A stretch of 64,000 nt of DNA from Nocardioides caldifontis (GTDB taxonomy: Bacteria > Actinomycetota > Actinomycetes > Propionibacteriales > Nocardioidaceae): positions 868,001-932,000 of the forward strand of contig NZ_VHIB01000001.1 of NCBI RefSeq assembly GCF_008087345.1. Reading direction: 5' to 3'. The notes below the pieces were generated by a model, which was not told the DNA's origin, ran no database searches, and worked only from the letters and a program-made list of their open reading frames with translations. Position numbers and translations under genes: made by a program. How positions within the stretch are numbered: position 1 is the first letter of the stretch; every line of letters starts with the position of its first letter. Below, one piece after another: positions 16,393-25,224 of the stretch.

Positions 16393-18432
16393 GTGAGCGA
16401 GGCAGGGACGGCAGGGACGCCGGCGAGCACGGGCAGCGTGCTCCGCGTCCCCGCGTTCCGGCGGTTGTGGCTCGGGCTGGGACTGTCGAGCCTCGGTGAC
16501 TGGCTAGGGCTGCTCGCGCTCACCGCGATGGCCAACCAGCTGGCCGACGGGTACGCCGCGAAGAACTACGCGATCGCCGGGGTGCTCTTCCTCCGGGTCC
16601 TGCCCGCGGTGGTGATCGGGCCACTGGCCGGCTACGTCGCCGACCGGCTCGACCGCAAGACCGTGCTGGTCTGGGGCGACTACCTCCGCGGCGCGCTGTT
16701 CCTGACGATCCCGCTGGTCGGCACACTGTGGTGGGTCTTCGTCGTGACCGTGCTGGTGGAGGCGGTCAGCCTCGTCTGGGGGCCGGCGAAGGACGCCTCG
16801 GTGCCGAACATCGTCGATCCGCGACAGCTCGAGGAGGCCAACCAGATCGGGCTGGCGACGACGTACGGCTCCGCGGTGCCGGCGGCCCTGGTCTTCTCCC
16901 TGCTGACCGTCGTCGATCGCGTCGCGCCGAGCGCCCTGGGGTTTCTCGACCGCGGCGCGATCGACCTGGCGCTCTACCTCAACGGGCTCTCGTTCATCGT
17001 CTCCGGCGTCGTGATCGCGACCCTGCACGCCATCCCGCGCGGCCCCGCCGACGCGCACGGCGAGACCACCCTCGTCGCGGTGATCTGGAAGGGGTGGACC
17101 TACGTCGCCCGCACCCGGGTGGTCCGCGGCCTGGTGGTCGGCATGGTGGGCGCGTTCGCCGCAGGCGGTGTCGTGGTCGGGCTCGCGCGTACCTTCGTCT
17201 CCGACCTCGGCGGCGGCGACGCCGGCTACGGCGTGCTCTTCGGCGCCGTCTTCGTCGGCATGGCGCTCGGGCTCTGGCGCGGCCCGCGGATGCTGCGCCG
17301 GCTGAGCCGCCGCCGTGTCTTCGGGGCGGCGCTGATCGGCTCGGGGGTGGTGCTGCTCGTCCTCGGCGCAGTGCCGCACCTCGAGATCGTGGTCGGGCTG
17401 ACCGTCGTCGTCGGCTACCTCGCCGGCGCCGCCTGGGTGACCGGCATGACGCTGCTCGGGCTGGAGGTGCCGAACGAGGTCCGCGGCCGTACCTTCGCCT
17501 TCGTCGGCTCGATGACGAGGCTCGCCCTCGCGCTCGTGCTGGCCGTCGCCCCGCTGGTCGCCGGCGCCATCGGGCAGGTGTCGTTCGGCCCGGAGAACCA
17601 CGCCGGCGACCCGCTGTTCCACTACCGCGGCGCGGCCGTGACCATCCTCGGGGCAGCGGTCCTGATGGTCGTTGTCGGTGTGCTCTCCTATCGTCAGATG
17701 GACGACCACGAAGGGCCTTCACTGTTGACCGACCTGCGCCGCACCCTGAGGATCACGGGCACCTCCGGGCTCTACTCCGACACCGGCTGCTTCATCGCGC
17801 TCGAGGGCGGTGAGGGCTCGGGCAAGTCGACCCAGGCGCGGCGGCTCCAGCGGTGGCTCACCGAGGAGGGGTACGACGTGCTCCTGACCCACGAGCCGGG
17901 TGACACCGAGGTCGGCCGTCAGCTGCGCAGCATCGTCCTCGACCCGGAGACCGGGGCGATCAGCGACCGGACGGAGACGCTGCTCTACGCCGCGGACAAG
18001 GCCGAGCACGTCGAGCGGGTGGTCGCGCCGGCCCTGGCACGTGGCGCCGTGGTGGTCACGGACCGCTACGTCGACTCGACGCTGGCCTACCAGGGGGCGG
18101 GGCGCGCGCTCGTCGACGACGAGGTGGAGCAGATCGCCCGGTGGGCCACCGGCGACCTGCGGCCGCACCTCACGGTGGTGCTCGACCTCGACCCGCAGGC
18201 CGGGCTGACCCGGTTCGAGGGGCGCGACCGGATCGAGCAGGAGACCGCCGAGTTCCACGAGCGGGTGCGGTCGATGTTCCTGGCGCTCGCTGCCGCCCAC
18301 CCCGAGCGCTACCTCGTGGTCGACGCCCGGCTGCCGGTGGAGGAGATCGAGCGGCTGGTCCGCGAGCGGGTCGAGCCGCTGCTCACCAAGGCCGCGCGCA
18401 GCGCACCGGTCCTCGAGGAGGGCCGACCGTGA
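16393..18432 (+). CDS. tmk: Fused MFS-type membrane domain and thymidylate kinase
   Basis: 679-residue fusion. Residues ~1-455 form an MFS transporter-like module with about 12 helices. It begins with FRRLWLGLGLSSLGDWLGLLAL, and YVADRLDRKTVLV is the loop 2-3 motif. After the linker SGLYSDTGCF, a complete dTMP kinase follows: P-loop ALEGGEGSGKSTQA (~472), THEPGDTEVGR, and DRYVDSTLAYQGAGR. The kinase phosphorylates dTMP to dTDP and is expected to be essential, as no second tmk is seen here. Similar membrane-tethered Tmk proteins exist in other actinobacteria (for example Streptomyces). Whether the MFS part transports anything is unknown. The stop overlaps holB by 4 bases. Confidence 0.9.
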   Translation: MSEAGTAGTPASTGSVLRVPAFRRLWLGLGLSSLGDWLGLLALTAMANQLADGYAAKNYAIAGVLFLRVLPAVVIGPLAGYVADRLDRKTVLVWGDYLRGALFLTIPLVGTLWWVFVVTVLVEAVSLVWGPAKDASVPNIVDPRQLEEANQIGLATTYGSAVPAALVFSLLTVVDRVAPSALGFLDRGAIDLALYLNGLSFIVSGVVIATLHAIPRGPADAHGETTLVAVIWKGWTYVARTRVVRGLVVGMVGAFAAGGVVVGLARTFVSDLGGGDAGYGVLFGAVFVGMALGLWRGPRMLRRLSRRRVFGAALIGSGVVLLVLGAVPHLEIVVGLTVVVGYLAGAAWVTGMTLLGLEVPNEVRGRTFAFVGSMTRLALALVLAVAPLVAGAIGQVSFGPENHAGDPLFHYRGAAVTILGAAVLMVVVGVLSYRQMDDHEGPSLLTDLRRTLRITGTSGLYSDTGCFIALEGGEGSGKSTQARRLQRWLTEEGYDVLLTHEPGDTEVGRQLRSIVLDPETGAISDRTETLLYAADKAEHVERVVAPALARGAVVVTDRYVDSTLAYQGAGRALVDDEVEQIARWATGDLRPHLTVVLDLDPQAGLTRFEGRDRIEQETAEFHERVRSMFLALAAAHPERYLVVDARLPVEEIERLVRERVEPLLTKAARSAPVLEEGRP

Positions 18433-19559
18433 CCGTCTGGGACTCGCTGGTCGGCCAGCGCCACGCGGTCACCGCGCTGCAGGACGCGGCGCGTGGCCAG
18501 GGGATGACGCACGCCTGGCTCTTCACCGGCCCGCCCGGGTCGGGCCGCTCCAACGCCGCGCTCGCGTTCGCGGCGGCGCTGCAGTGCGGCGAGCAGGGGT
18601 GCGGCGGCTGCGACGACTGCACCGAGGTGCTCGCCGGTGCCCACCCCGACGTCACCCTGCGACGCACCGAGAAGGTGATCATCACCGTCGACGAGGCCCG
18701 TCGGTGGGTCCGCGACGCCGGTCTCATGCCGGTGCGCCACCGGTGGCAGATCATCATCGTCGAGGACGCCGACCGGCTCCACGAGCGGGCGAACAACGCG
18801 CTGCTCAAGGCGATCGAGGAGCCGACGCCGCGCACGGTGTGGATGCTGTGCGCGCCGCAGCCCGAGGACGTGCTGGCCACGATCCGCTCCCGGACCCGGC
18901 ACGTCAGCCTGGCCACCCCGACCGCGGAGGACGTCGCCGGCTTCCTCGTCGAGCGCCACGGGGTGTCCGAGGAGCGCGCGGCGCACGCTGCCCGGGCCAG
19001 CCAGGGGCACATCGGCCGGGCACGGGCGCTCGCGATGGAGGAGGAGACGCGCAACCGCCGTCGCGAGGTGGTCTCCCTGCCGCCGCGGCTGACGACGCTC
19101 GGTGCGTGCTTGCAGGCGGCCGCGAACATCGTGGACATCGCGAAGGCCGAGGCGGAGGCGCAGACCGACGCCCAGCACGCCAAGGAGCTGCGGGACCTCG
19201 AGGTGCTCTACGGCGCGGACCGCAAGGCCCGTTCCCTGCGGTCGGCCAAGGCGGCCGAGCGGGAGCTCGCCGAGCAGCACAAGCTGCGGCTGAAGCGGAA
19301 GGTGCTCGACGCCGTCGACCGGCAGCTGACCGAGCTGCTGTCGGTCTACCGCGACGTGCTCGTCGTGCAGACCGGTGCCGGCAGCCACCTGGTCAACGAG
19401 GAGCAGCGGCCGGAGCTGAGCGAGCTGGCCCGCCGCACCACCCCGGAGGGCACCCTACACCGCATCGACGCGATCGGCGCCGCGCGCGAGCAGATCCTGG
19501 AGTTCAACGTCCCGCCGCTGCTGGCGCTCGAGTCGATGATGGTGGCCCTCCGGGGCTGA
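18429..19559 (+). CDS. holB: DNA polymerase III delta' subunit
   Basis: 376-residue clamp-loader subunit. The GTG at 18429 overlaps the tmk stop (GTGA); the open frame further upstream lies inside tmk. It starts with the typical VWDSLVGQRHAVTALQ and has a P-loop-like GPPGSGRSNAA in which the ATP-binding Lys is replaced by Arg, as expected for the non-hydrolysing delta' subunit. A four-Cys zinc module (CGEQGCGGCDDC) and the sensor-1 region VEDADRLHERANNALLKAIEEP follow. The C-terminal collar domain includes a long charged coiled-coil region (EAQTDAQHAKELRDLEVLYG...AEQHKLRLKRK), typical of actinobacterial HolB. The tmk-holB pair is a conserved operon. Confidence 0.93.
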   Translation: MTVWDSLVGQRHAVTALQDAARGQGMTHAWLFTGPPGSGRSNAALAFAAALQCGEQGCGGCDDCTEVLAGAHPDVTLRRTEKVIITVDEARRWVRDAGLMPVRHRWQIIIVEDADRLHERANNALLKAIEEPTPRTVWMLCAPQPEDVLATIRSRTRHVSLATPTAEDVAGFLVERHGVSEERAAHAARASQGHIGRARALAMEEETRNRRREVVSLPPRLTTLGACLQAAANIVDIAKAEAEAQTDAQHAKELRDLEVLYGADRKARSLRSAKAAERELAEQHKLRLKRKVLDAVDRQLTELLSVYRDVLVVQTGAGSHLVNEEQRPELSELARRTTPEGTLHRIDAIGAAREQILEFNVPPLLALESMMVALRG

Positions 19560-19569
19560 GAGGAGCGGA

Positions 19570-21126
19570 GTGCAGAACTCCCCAAGGGCCGGGGCGCTGA
19601 GGCGTGCCGGCGCGGCGACCTCCGCCGCTGTGCTGGTGCTGACCCTCGCCTCGTGCGGGCTCTTCGGCGACGGTGACGAGAGCCCGCCGAGCGAGCCGCT
19701 GGCGTCGGCGACCACTGAGGAGCTCCCGGCCGAGGACGGCCTCGCCGCCTACTACCAGCAGCAGCCGGAGTGGCGGGAGTGCCGCTCGGACATGGAGTGC
19801 ACCGAGGTCGAGGTGCCGATCGACTACGAGGACCCGTTCGGTGAGTCCATCACGCTGTCGGTGCTGCGGGTCCCGGCCACCGACCAGGACGCGCGCGTCG
19901 GGTCGCTGCTGGTGAACCCGGGCGGGCCCGGCGGCTCCGGCGTCGACTACGCCGCCAGCGCCGAGGTGTTCTTCGGCGACCGGGTGCGGGCGGCCTTCGA
20001 CATCGTCGGCTTCGACCCGCGCGGGGTGGGGGAGAGCACGCCGGTGGACTGCGTGTCCGACCAGGCGCTCGACGAGTACGTCGCCTCCGACCCGGACCCC
20101 GAGTCCACCCAGGAGGCCGAGGAGGTGCTGGACGGGCTCCGCCGGATGGGCCAGGGGTGCCTCGACATGAGCGGCAACCTCGCCCGGCACATGTCGACCG
20201 AGGAGGCCGCGCGCGACATGGACGTGCTGCGGGCGGTGCTCGGCCAGGAGCAGCTCGCCTACTTCGGCGCCTCCTACGGCACCTACCTCGGCGCCTGGTA
20301 CGCCGACCTCTTCCCCGACCGCGTCGGGCGGATGGTGCTCGACGGCGCCATCGACCCGCAGGCCGGCGAGGTCGAGGCGAGCCTGATCCAGGCCGAGGGG
20401 TTCGAGACCGCGCTGCGCGCCTACATCGGGGCGTGCGTCGACGGCGGCGACTGCTTCCTCGGGGACACCGTCGACGAGGGCGCGGAGCGGATCCAGCAGT
20501 TCCTCGAGGAGCTCGACGCCTCTCCGATCCCGGGTTCCGGTGACCGGCAGCTCACCGAGGGGCTGGCCGTCCTCGGCATCTGGGCGCCGCTCTACAACGA
20601 GTCGAGCTGGCCCTCGCTCGACGAGGCGCTCAAGACCGGGTTCGCCGGTGACGGCCGGTTCCTGATGCTGCTCGCCGACGCCTACGTCAGCCGCGGGCCG
20701 GAGGGGTACGTCAACAACTCCACCGAGGCGCTGTACGCCGTCAACTGCTCCGACCCCGGCGAGGACATCTCCCTCGCCGACGCCGAGAAGGAGATCGAGC
20801 GGTTCGAGGAGGTCTCGCCGACGTTCGGACGCGGGTTCGCCTACGGGCTCGCGGCGTGCTCCGCGTGGCCGGTCGACGGGCCGACGGAGCAGGAGCCGCT
20901 CGACGCCCCCGGGTCGGAGCCGATCATGGTCGTCGGGACCTCCCGTGACCCCGCGACCCCGCTCCGGTGGGCGGAGGCGCTGGCCGACCAGCTGGACTCC
21001 GCCGTACTCGTGCGGAGGGACGGTGACGGCCACACCGGCTACAACGCGGGCAACGACTGCGTCGACGAGGCGGTCGAGGCGTACCTGGTCTCCGGCACCG
21101 TGCCTCCGGACACCGTCGACTGCTGA
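19570..21126 (+). CDS. Secreted alpha/beta-hydrolase lipoprotein, tripeptidyl-aminopeptidase-like (S33)
   Basis: 518-residue putative lipoprotein: basic N terminus, hydrophobic core and lipobox LASC (Cys about residue 36), then an acidic linker. The mature part resembles Streptomyces SlpD/SlpE and tripeptidyl aminopeptidases, with an N-terminal domain containing CTEVEVPIDYEDP and oxyanion region LLVNPGGPGGSG. The catalytic triad is visible: Ser in FGASYGTYLG (~235), Asp in VVGTSRDPATPLRWAEAL, and His in RDGDGHTGY. Paired Cys in the lid and C-terminal domain (TAP_C-like) are probably disulfides. Expected to clip short peptides from the N terminus of extracellular peptides. GTG start 10 bases after holB. 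A tRNA gene follows. Confidence 0.88.
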   Translation: MQNSPRAGALRRAGAATSAAVLVLTLASCGLFGDGDESPPSEPLASATTEELPAEDGLAAYYQQQPEWRECRSDMECTEVEVPIDYEDPFGESITLSVLRVPATDQDARVGSLLVNPGGPGGSGVDYAASAEVFFGDRVRAAFDIVGFDPRGVGESTPVDCVSDQALDEYVASDPDPESTQEAEEVLDGLRRMGQGCLDMSGNLARHMSTEEAARDMDVLRAVLGQEQLAYFGASYGTYLGAWYADLFPDRVGRMVLDGAIDPQAGEVEASLIQAEGFETALRAYIGACVDGGDCFLGDTVDEGAERIQQFLEELDASPIPGSGDRQLTEGLAVLGIWAPLYNESSWPSLDEALKTGFAGDGRFLMLLADAYVSRGPEGYVNNSTEALYAVNCSDPGEDISLADAEKEIERFEEVSPTFGRGFAYGLAACSAWPVDGPTEQEPLDAPGSEPIMVVGTSRDPATPLRWAEALADQLDSAVLVRRDGDGHTGYNAGNDCVDEAVEAYLVSGTVPPDTVDC

Positions 21127-21157
21127 GGGCGTTTTCGCGCTGCCCCGGACCGGCCTC

Positions 21158-21163
21158 TATAGT
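21158..21163 (+). promoter_or_regulatory. -10 box of the tRNA-Thr gene
   Basis: TATAGT, an unusually AT-rich hexamer for this sequence, sits 46 bases before the tRNA 5' end. A TTTTCG/TTTCGC sequence about 20 bases upstream is a poor -35. Confidence 0.5.
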
Positions 21164-21209
21164 TGGTCGGCGTGGCCGCCGCGGGGCGATCCTCCGCAGC
21201 GGCCACGAG

Positions 21210-21282
21210 GCCGCCTTAGCTCAGTCGGTAGAGCGATTCACTCGTAATGAATAGGTCGTCGGTTCGATTCCGACAGGCGGCT
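21210..21282 (+). tRNA. tRNA-Thr (anticodon CGT)
   Basis: Full cloverleaf of 73 bases without encoded CCA. The acceptor GCCGCCT pairs with AGGCGGC, with discriminator T. The D arm is GCTC...GAGC. The anticodon stem ATTCA/TGAAT encloses loop CTCGTAA, giving anticodon CGT (reads ACG). The T arm is GTCGG-TTCGATT-CCGAC. Its last 26 bases plus one following base recur at 31175-31201, marking it as an integration target for the island that follows. Confidence 0.97.
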
Positions 21283-21283
21283 C
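21257..21283 (+). repeat. Left attachment-site repeat (attL) in tRNA-Thr
   Basis: 27-base segment covering the T arm and 3' acceptor strand of tRNA-Thr, starting CGTCGGTTCG and ending AGGCGGCTC. It is identical to 31175-31201. Reconstitution of the tRNA 3' end by the incoming copy is the usual outcome of tyrosine-recombinase integration into tRNA genes. Confidence 0.88.
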
Positions 21284-21743
21284 TCGTCGAGGCCCCTGAC
21301 CCGCAGGATGCGGTTGGGAGCCTTCGGGGTCCTTGAGCGGGTGTCGTCAGTCACGGGACATTCGGTGTGGACTACCTGATCTTCCTCGGAGTTCAGTTGA
21401 TGCGCGGAACCGAGAGTCCTGGAGCCGCCTTCCCCGCGGCAGCATCAGGGACCAGGCCCTTCATGACTGGGCTTGCCACCAACTTTGCTGAACCCCAGCA
21501 TCGCCGTGTCTTATGCAGCGTTGCTCCCGACGTTGGCCGAACCAGGGCCTGGTTCGTGGGGTCTCTGTCTACTCGTACTCACTCATGTGGGGCTCACCCT
21601 ATGCATGGCTGGGCGGCCTCACCTACGCACTCGACAGGGTCCGCGCATCCTTCCAGCGCCCTCGCGTGCACCGTTCACTCGAGCGCATCCCGGGGTCGTG
21701 TGAGACACGTGCTCATGGAGCGTCCCGATCCTCGTCCTTCACG
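21284..21743. other. Gene-poor left end of the island
   Basis: Open frames here are short, overlap each other on the same strand and show no recognisable family or ribosome site. Base composition is lower in GC than neighbouring chromosome. I see no integrase fragment, hairpin or repeat worth naming. Probably decayed sequence. Confidence 0.5.
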
Positions 21744-22454
21744 TCACCTCGCCGGTGTGTGGTAGCCGTGGAACCTCACCTCCCTACGAACCTCGAAGCC
21801 CAGCTGCCGGTACAGCGCAATCGCCGTGGTGTTGTCGACAGCGACGTGGAGGAACGGTCGCTCACCGCGCGCCACGATGGTCGATGCGACGTCGTGAACC
21901 AGCCGCCGGGACAGGCCGCGACCGCGTTGTTGCGGCGCGGTGCACACAGCGCTGATCTCTGTCCAACCCGGGGGATGCAGTCGTTCACCGGCCATGGCGA
22001 CGAGCTGACCAGCCACACGGACCCCGACGTACCGGCCGAGCTCGTGCGAACGCCCCCAGAACGGCCCGGGACGTGTCTGCTTAGTGAGCCGCAGCATGTC
22101 CGGCACGTCGGCTTCTCCGAGCTCGATGACGTCCGCGTCCTCTTCTCGATCCACGAACTTGTCCGGAGCGGCGATCATCTGGACCCCTGCCATGGAGAAG
22201 ACAGGACGCCAGTCGGCTGGTGGTGAAGTCGGTGCGCTGAAGAGGTCGGCGAAGGCGCCCGGGCCAAGGAGTGTCGCCAGGTCGGACCAGTCCTGGCGAT
22301 CCGGTGCGCTGGGCACGGCCGAGAAGGTAGCCACCTCGGGGACGTAAGCCGAGGCTCGGCCGACAGTGAGCGCCAGGGCGGCGTGGTGCGAGCGGAGCGA
22401 CTGGCCAACCGGGTCGTCGAGGGCGCTGATGTCCTCGGCCGTCAGCTGGTTCAC
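21744..22454 (-). CDS. GNAT-family N-acetyltransferase
   Basis: 236-residue protein. The GTG at 22454 is chosen because similarity to a GNAT begins soon after (LTAEDISALDDPVGQSLRSHHAALAL); the frame continues upstream through unlikely Arg-rich sequence. The N-terminal half carries SAVPSAPDRQDWSDLATLLGPG, seen in two-domain acetyltransferases. The C-terminal half is the catalytic fold: IELGEADVPDMLRLTKQTRPGPF, ISAVCTAPQQRGRGLSRRLV (acetyl-CoA pyrophosphate loop Q-R-G-R-G-L) and VAVDNTTAIALYRQLGFEVRRE. The substrate is unknown. It is the first intact gene from the left end of the island and is alone. Confidence 0.85.
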   Translation of the reverse strand: MNQLTAEDISALDDPVGQSLRSHHAALALTVGRASAYVPEVATFSAVPSAPDRQDWSDLATLLGPGAFADLFSAPTSPPADWRPVFSMAGVQMIAAPDKFVDREEDADVIELGEADVPDMLRLTKQTRPGPFWGRSHELGRYVGVRVAGQLVAMAGERLHPPGWTEISAVCTAPQQRGRGLSRRLVHDVASTIVARGERPFLHVAVDNTTAIALYRQLGFEVRREVRFHGYHTPAR

Positions 22455-22581
22455 GCCTCGAGTCTGTCCGGATGCACGGCACATGATGTCCGTGCATCCG
22501 GATGCTGGGCGGTGGCCTCGCACTGGACCGTCACCACCAACCACGGCGATGGCGACGGCCCGCCACCTTGCCACTCGCGAC

Positions 22582-23880
22582 TCAGCCCGCAGACGGCGGA
22601 GTGCCGTCCGCGTCCGGCGGCGCGCCTCCCTCACCAGGACCGCCGCCGGCGGCGCCCATACCGGTGGCCGCCTGCTGGGTGACGCTGCCGGCGTAGTCGT
22701 TCGACGGGTCACGGTAGATCGTGTGGACGTGCCCCCAGCCCGAGGTGGTGACCCCGTCGACGTCGGCGCCGGCGGAGCCCTGCTGGGCCTGGAAGGCGAT
22801 GTAGACGTCCGGTCCGGAGATCGAGAAGTTGATGCCGTCGCCGGTGCTCATGTCGTACTCGGTCGCGCCGGACCAGCTGACGTAGGTGTCGTCGAGGGTC
22901 GCCTCGATCTCGGCCAGCGCGGCGGCGGTGGTCTCCTGGTCGGCGAGGCCGGCCCAATTGGCGATGAGGTCGAGCAGGAGCTGTCGCTGCGCGTCGGTCA
23001 GGTCCGACCCCTGGAGGCCGGAGCCGGTGGCGAAGTCGCAGGTGTCCCCGGGCGCGCACATGCTGACCTCGCCGGAGGTGAGGGCCGCCAGCTGCGCGTC
23101 GGTGAGGCTGTCGTAGAACGCGAAGGCATCGGTGTAGATGCCGTCGAACGGCTCGACCTCCTCACCGTCCTCGTTCGTGTAGACGGCGGGCTGGACGCCG
23201 AGGTGGGTCGGAGCGAAGGTGAGGGTGCCGGCGGTGCCGTCGAGCGTGGCGTTGATGCCGAGGTGGTGGCCCCCGAACTGGACCTCCCAGGCCTCCGTCT
23301 CCGAGGGGTCGCCGAAGAAGGCGATGTAGTACTGACCCAACGAGTCCTCGGTCGAGCTGCTGTTGTCGGCGAGGTACTGGTCGCCGCCGATGACGCCGGA
23401 CACGGTCGCGTACCCCTCGTCACTGAGCAGCGCCGCGAGCACCTCCAGAGCCGCTGCCTGCTGCTCCTCGGTCAGGTCAGCGAGGTTCAGGCCGGCCCGC
23501 TCGACGAAGGTGACCGGAAAGTTGGACCATGACGTCGTCTTCGTCTCGTCGTCGTAGTCGTAGAGGAGCTGCTCGCGCTGCTCGTCGGACAAGGTCGCCA
23601 GGAATGCCTCCGCGGCTGCCGCGGTGTCGGTGACGGTCTGCTGCGTGGTCGTGGCGTCCGTGCTCGCGGAGGTCGCGGCGGTCGAGGCGGCATCGGCAAC
23701 GGTGCTCGTCGACGTGCTGGTAGACGAGCTCGTCGTGCCGGACGAGGTGGAGGACGCGTCACTGGTGCCGTCGCTGCTGCCGCAGCCGCTCAATGCGAGA
23801 GCGGCCACGAGGGCCCAGGAAGCGACGCCCGCGAGGCGGCGACGAGCAGGAGTGCTGGTCAGGGAACGTGGTGTGGTCAT
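22582..23880 (-). CDS. DUF3500-domain lipoprotein
   Basis: 432-residue secreted lipoprotein of unknown function. The ATG at 23880 starts a signal peptide with lipobox LSGC (Cys 33). The open frame upstream belongs to IS3 debris. A low-complexity Ser/Thr/Asp linker of about 70 residues (including SSTSSGTTSSSTSTSTST) leads to the DUF3500 domain: FLATLSDEQREQLLYDYDD, WSNFP, LADLTEEQQAAALEVL, YYIAFFGDPSETEAWEVQFGGHHLGIN, and the C-terminal GHVHTIYRDPSNDYAG. Two Cys in CAPGDTC may bridge. The tail is Gly/Pro-rich. The HHLGIN and HVHTIYRD histidines suggest metal or ligand binding, but no enzymatic role is established for the family. Confidence 0.88.
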   Translation of the reverse strand: MTTPRSLTSTPARRRLAGVASWALVAALALSGCGSSDGTSDASSTSSGTTSSSTSTSTSTVADAASTAATSASTDATTTQQTVTDTAAAAEAFLATLSDEQREQLLYDYDDETKTTSWSNFPVTFVERAGLNLADLTEEQQAAALEVLAALLSDEGYATVSGVIGGDQYLADNSSSTEDSLGQYYIAFFGDPSETEAWEVQFGGHHLGINATLDGTAGTLTFAPTHLGVQPAVYTNEDGEEVEPFDGIYTDAFAFYDSLTDAQLAALTSGEVSMCAPGDTCDFATGSGLQGSDLTDAQRQLLLDLIANWAGLADQETTAAALAEIEATLDDTYVSWSGATEYDMSTGDGINFSISGPDVYIAFQAQQGSAGADVDGVTTSGWGHVHTIYRDPSNDYAGSVTQQAATGMGAAGGGPGEGGAPPDADGTPPSAG

Positions 23881-24611
23881 GAGACGAGGGTCGCCACCGA
23901 CCCTGTGCTCTCCTTGTGACACCTCTGTGCACCGGCAACGAGTGAAAAGTCGTAGGACTGCTGCACGAACGGTGACAGGTTGGGCCAGGCCACCTGAGCG
24001 GCGGGTGTGGTCATGATGGTCTCGGGTTCGATCGGGGCCAATCGGCCGCGCGCGTTCTTCTGCAACAACGCTGAGATCGACTCCATCGCGGCGATGTCGC
24101 TGGCGGCGCCGAGCATGCCCATCGACCCAGCCATGTCGTAGCGGCGCAGAGGACGGACGTCGCACGACGGCACTGTTCAATGCGTCGACGGCCAGCCGGG
24201 ACTTCATCCGGCCGCTGGGGTAGCCGGGCGCTTCGGTTGGAGCACACGTCCTTGATCGCGCAGAGGTAGAGCCTGCCCTCATCGGTGCCGTGCTCGGTGA
24301 TGTCGGCCAGCCACAGCTGGTTCGGCGCGCATCAGCGGTGAAGTCCCGCTTGACCAGGTCCGCGTGGACCGGCGGTCCAGGCTTCTTGGCGCTCTTGCCG
24401 CGCTTCTTTCGAACGTCGCTCCACCAGCCGTTGGCCGAGCGGCCCCGCCACATCGTCCGGTCCATGCGACCTGGCGCAGCCGGTTGCGCAGGCACGACTC
24501 GGTGATGCTGCCGCAGTCGATCGCGGATCACCAGATCGTCTGACCCGGCTCACGGTTGTGAGCAACGTTCACGACGTCGTCGCGGAACTCCTTGGGGAAC
24601 GGCTTCGTCAC
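23881..24611 (-). mobile_element. Decayed IS3-family element (orfA and orfB remnants)
   Basis: On the minus strand, a GTG at 24611 begins VTKPFPKEFRDDVVNVAHNR, the N terminus of an IS3 OrfA, which stops after 27 residues. OrfB-like fragments then appear in different frames: KPGPPVHADLVKRDFTADA (about 24385-24325), GRMKSRLAVDALNSA (about 24215-24170) and AASDIAAMESISALLQKN (about 24110-24050, near the DDE glutamate). Frameshifts and internal loss make it inactive. I could not identify terminal inverted repeats. It lies directly upstream of the DUF3500 gene and may have delivered or separated it from a promoter. Confidence 0.75.
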
Positions 24612-24775
24612 GGTGCACTGCCCCCCCCGCGACGCCTCACGGCCCACAGACCAGTTATCACCCGTCCGTGCCGCAGTCCACCTTCGGTCGATGCCTGAGG
24701 CCGTCGTTACGTCCTTGACACATCGGAGCAAGACCCGGGAAAAGCTCGTCGGCGAGCATTGGTCACATGAGCAGC
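24612..24775. other. Unassigned intergenic sequence
   Basis: Between the IS3 remnant and the PDZ-like remnant. A run of eight C residues lies close to the orfA remnant start; no gene or clear regulatory site is visible. Confidence 0.4.
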
Positions 24776-25150
24776 TCACGCGACGAGAAGCGGGCGCAAC
24801 CATACACCTTGGAGCCGCGCATCCTCGCTCACCGACACGTGGTCGGTCAGGTGATCGTCTGTGCCGTCTGCCGCCGACTGGCTCATCGGTGCGAGGGCAA
24901 CTCTGCAGTCGCGTGAGAGGTGGACCGTTGCCACCCCGCCCTGGTCGCCTCCCATGAGATGACCCAGGAGGTCGCGAGCCACGCGGCGTCGAAGCTGCTG
25001 GGCTGCGCGCACATCCGGCTTCGGGCGACGGGTCCTGCGCCCGCCGATCGCGGTGATGGTATCGCCCACGTCGAGCCCCATCTCGGCTGCCGGCTCGCCG
25101 TCGACGACATCCGTGATGGCCGTCGAGGTGCTGAGGTTGAGCGGCTCATG
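24776..25150 (-). pseudogene. PDZ-domain remnant, probably of an S1C/HtrA-type protease
   Basis: The minus strand reads LNLSTSTAITDVVDGEPAAEMGLDVGDTITAIGG, the carboxylate-binding half of a PDZ domain as found at the C terminus of HtrA/DegP-like proteases. Downstream similarity is lost or frameshifted (LLGHLMGGDQGGVATVHLSRD may be the final strand). No catalytic trypsin-like domain is present, and no start can be justified. It lies beyond the terminator of the upstream operon, so it is probably a dead fragment. Confidence 0.45.
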
Positions 25151-25172
25151 CCTGTTCCTCTGGCGGCAAGGA

Positions 25173-25212
25173 CCCACCCCGGCCGCGGTACGGGGGCTGG
25201 CGGCCGGGGTGA
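25173..25212 (-). terminator. Terminator of the DUF4956-VTC-Cthe_2159 operon
   Basis: Arms CACCCCGGCCGC and GGCGGCCGGGGTG pair across a short G-rich loop, just past the stop of the last gene on the minus strand (25225). No U-tract, as usual here, but the stem is long and GC-rich. Confidence 0.65.
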
Positions 25213-25224
25213 GTCGTCCTTGGG

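Noticed and set aside
21367-21765. Short overlapping plus-strand open frames at the island's left end
   Set aside because: No ribosome site, motifs or consistent coding character; they overlap one another and the GNAT 3' end.
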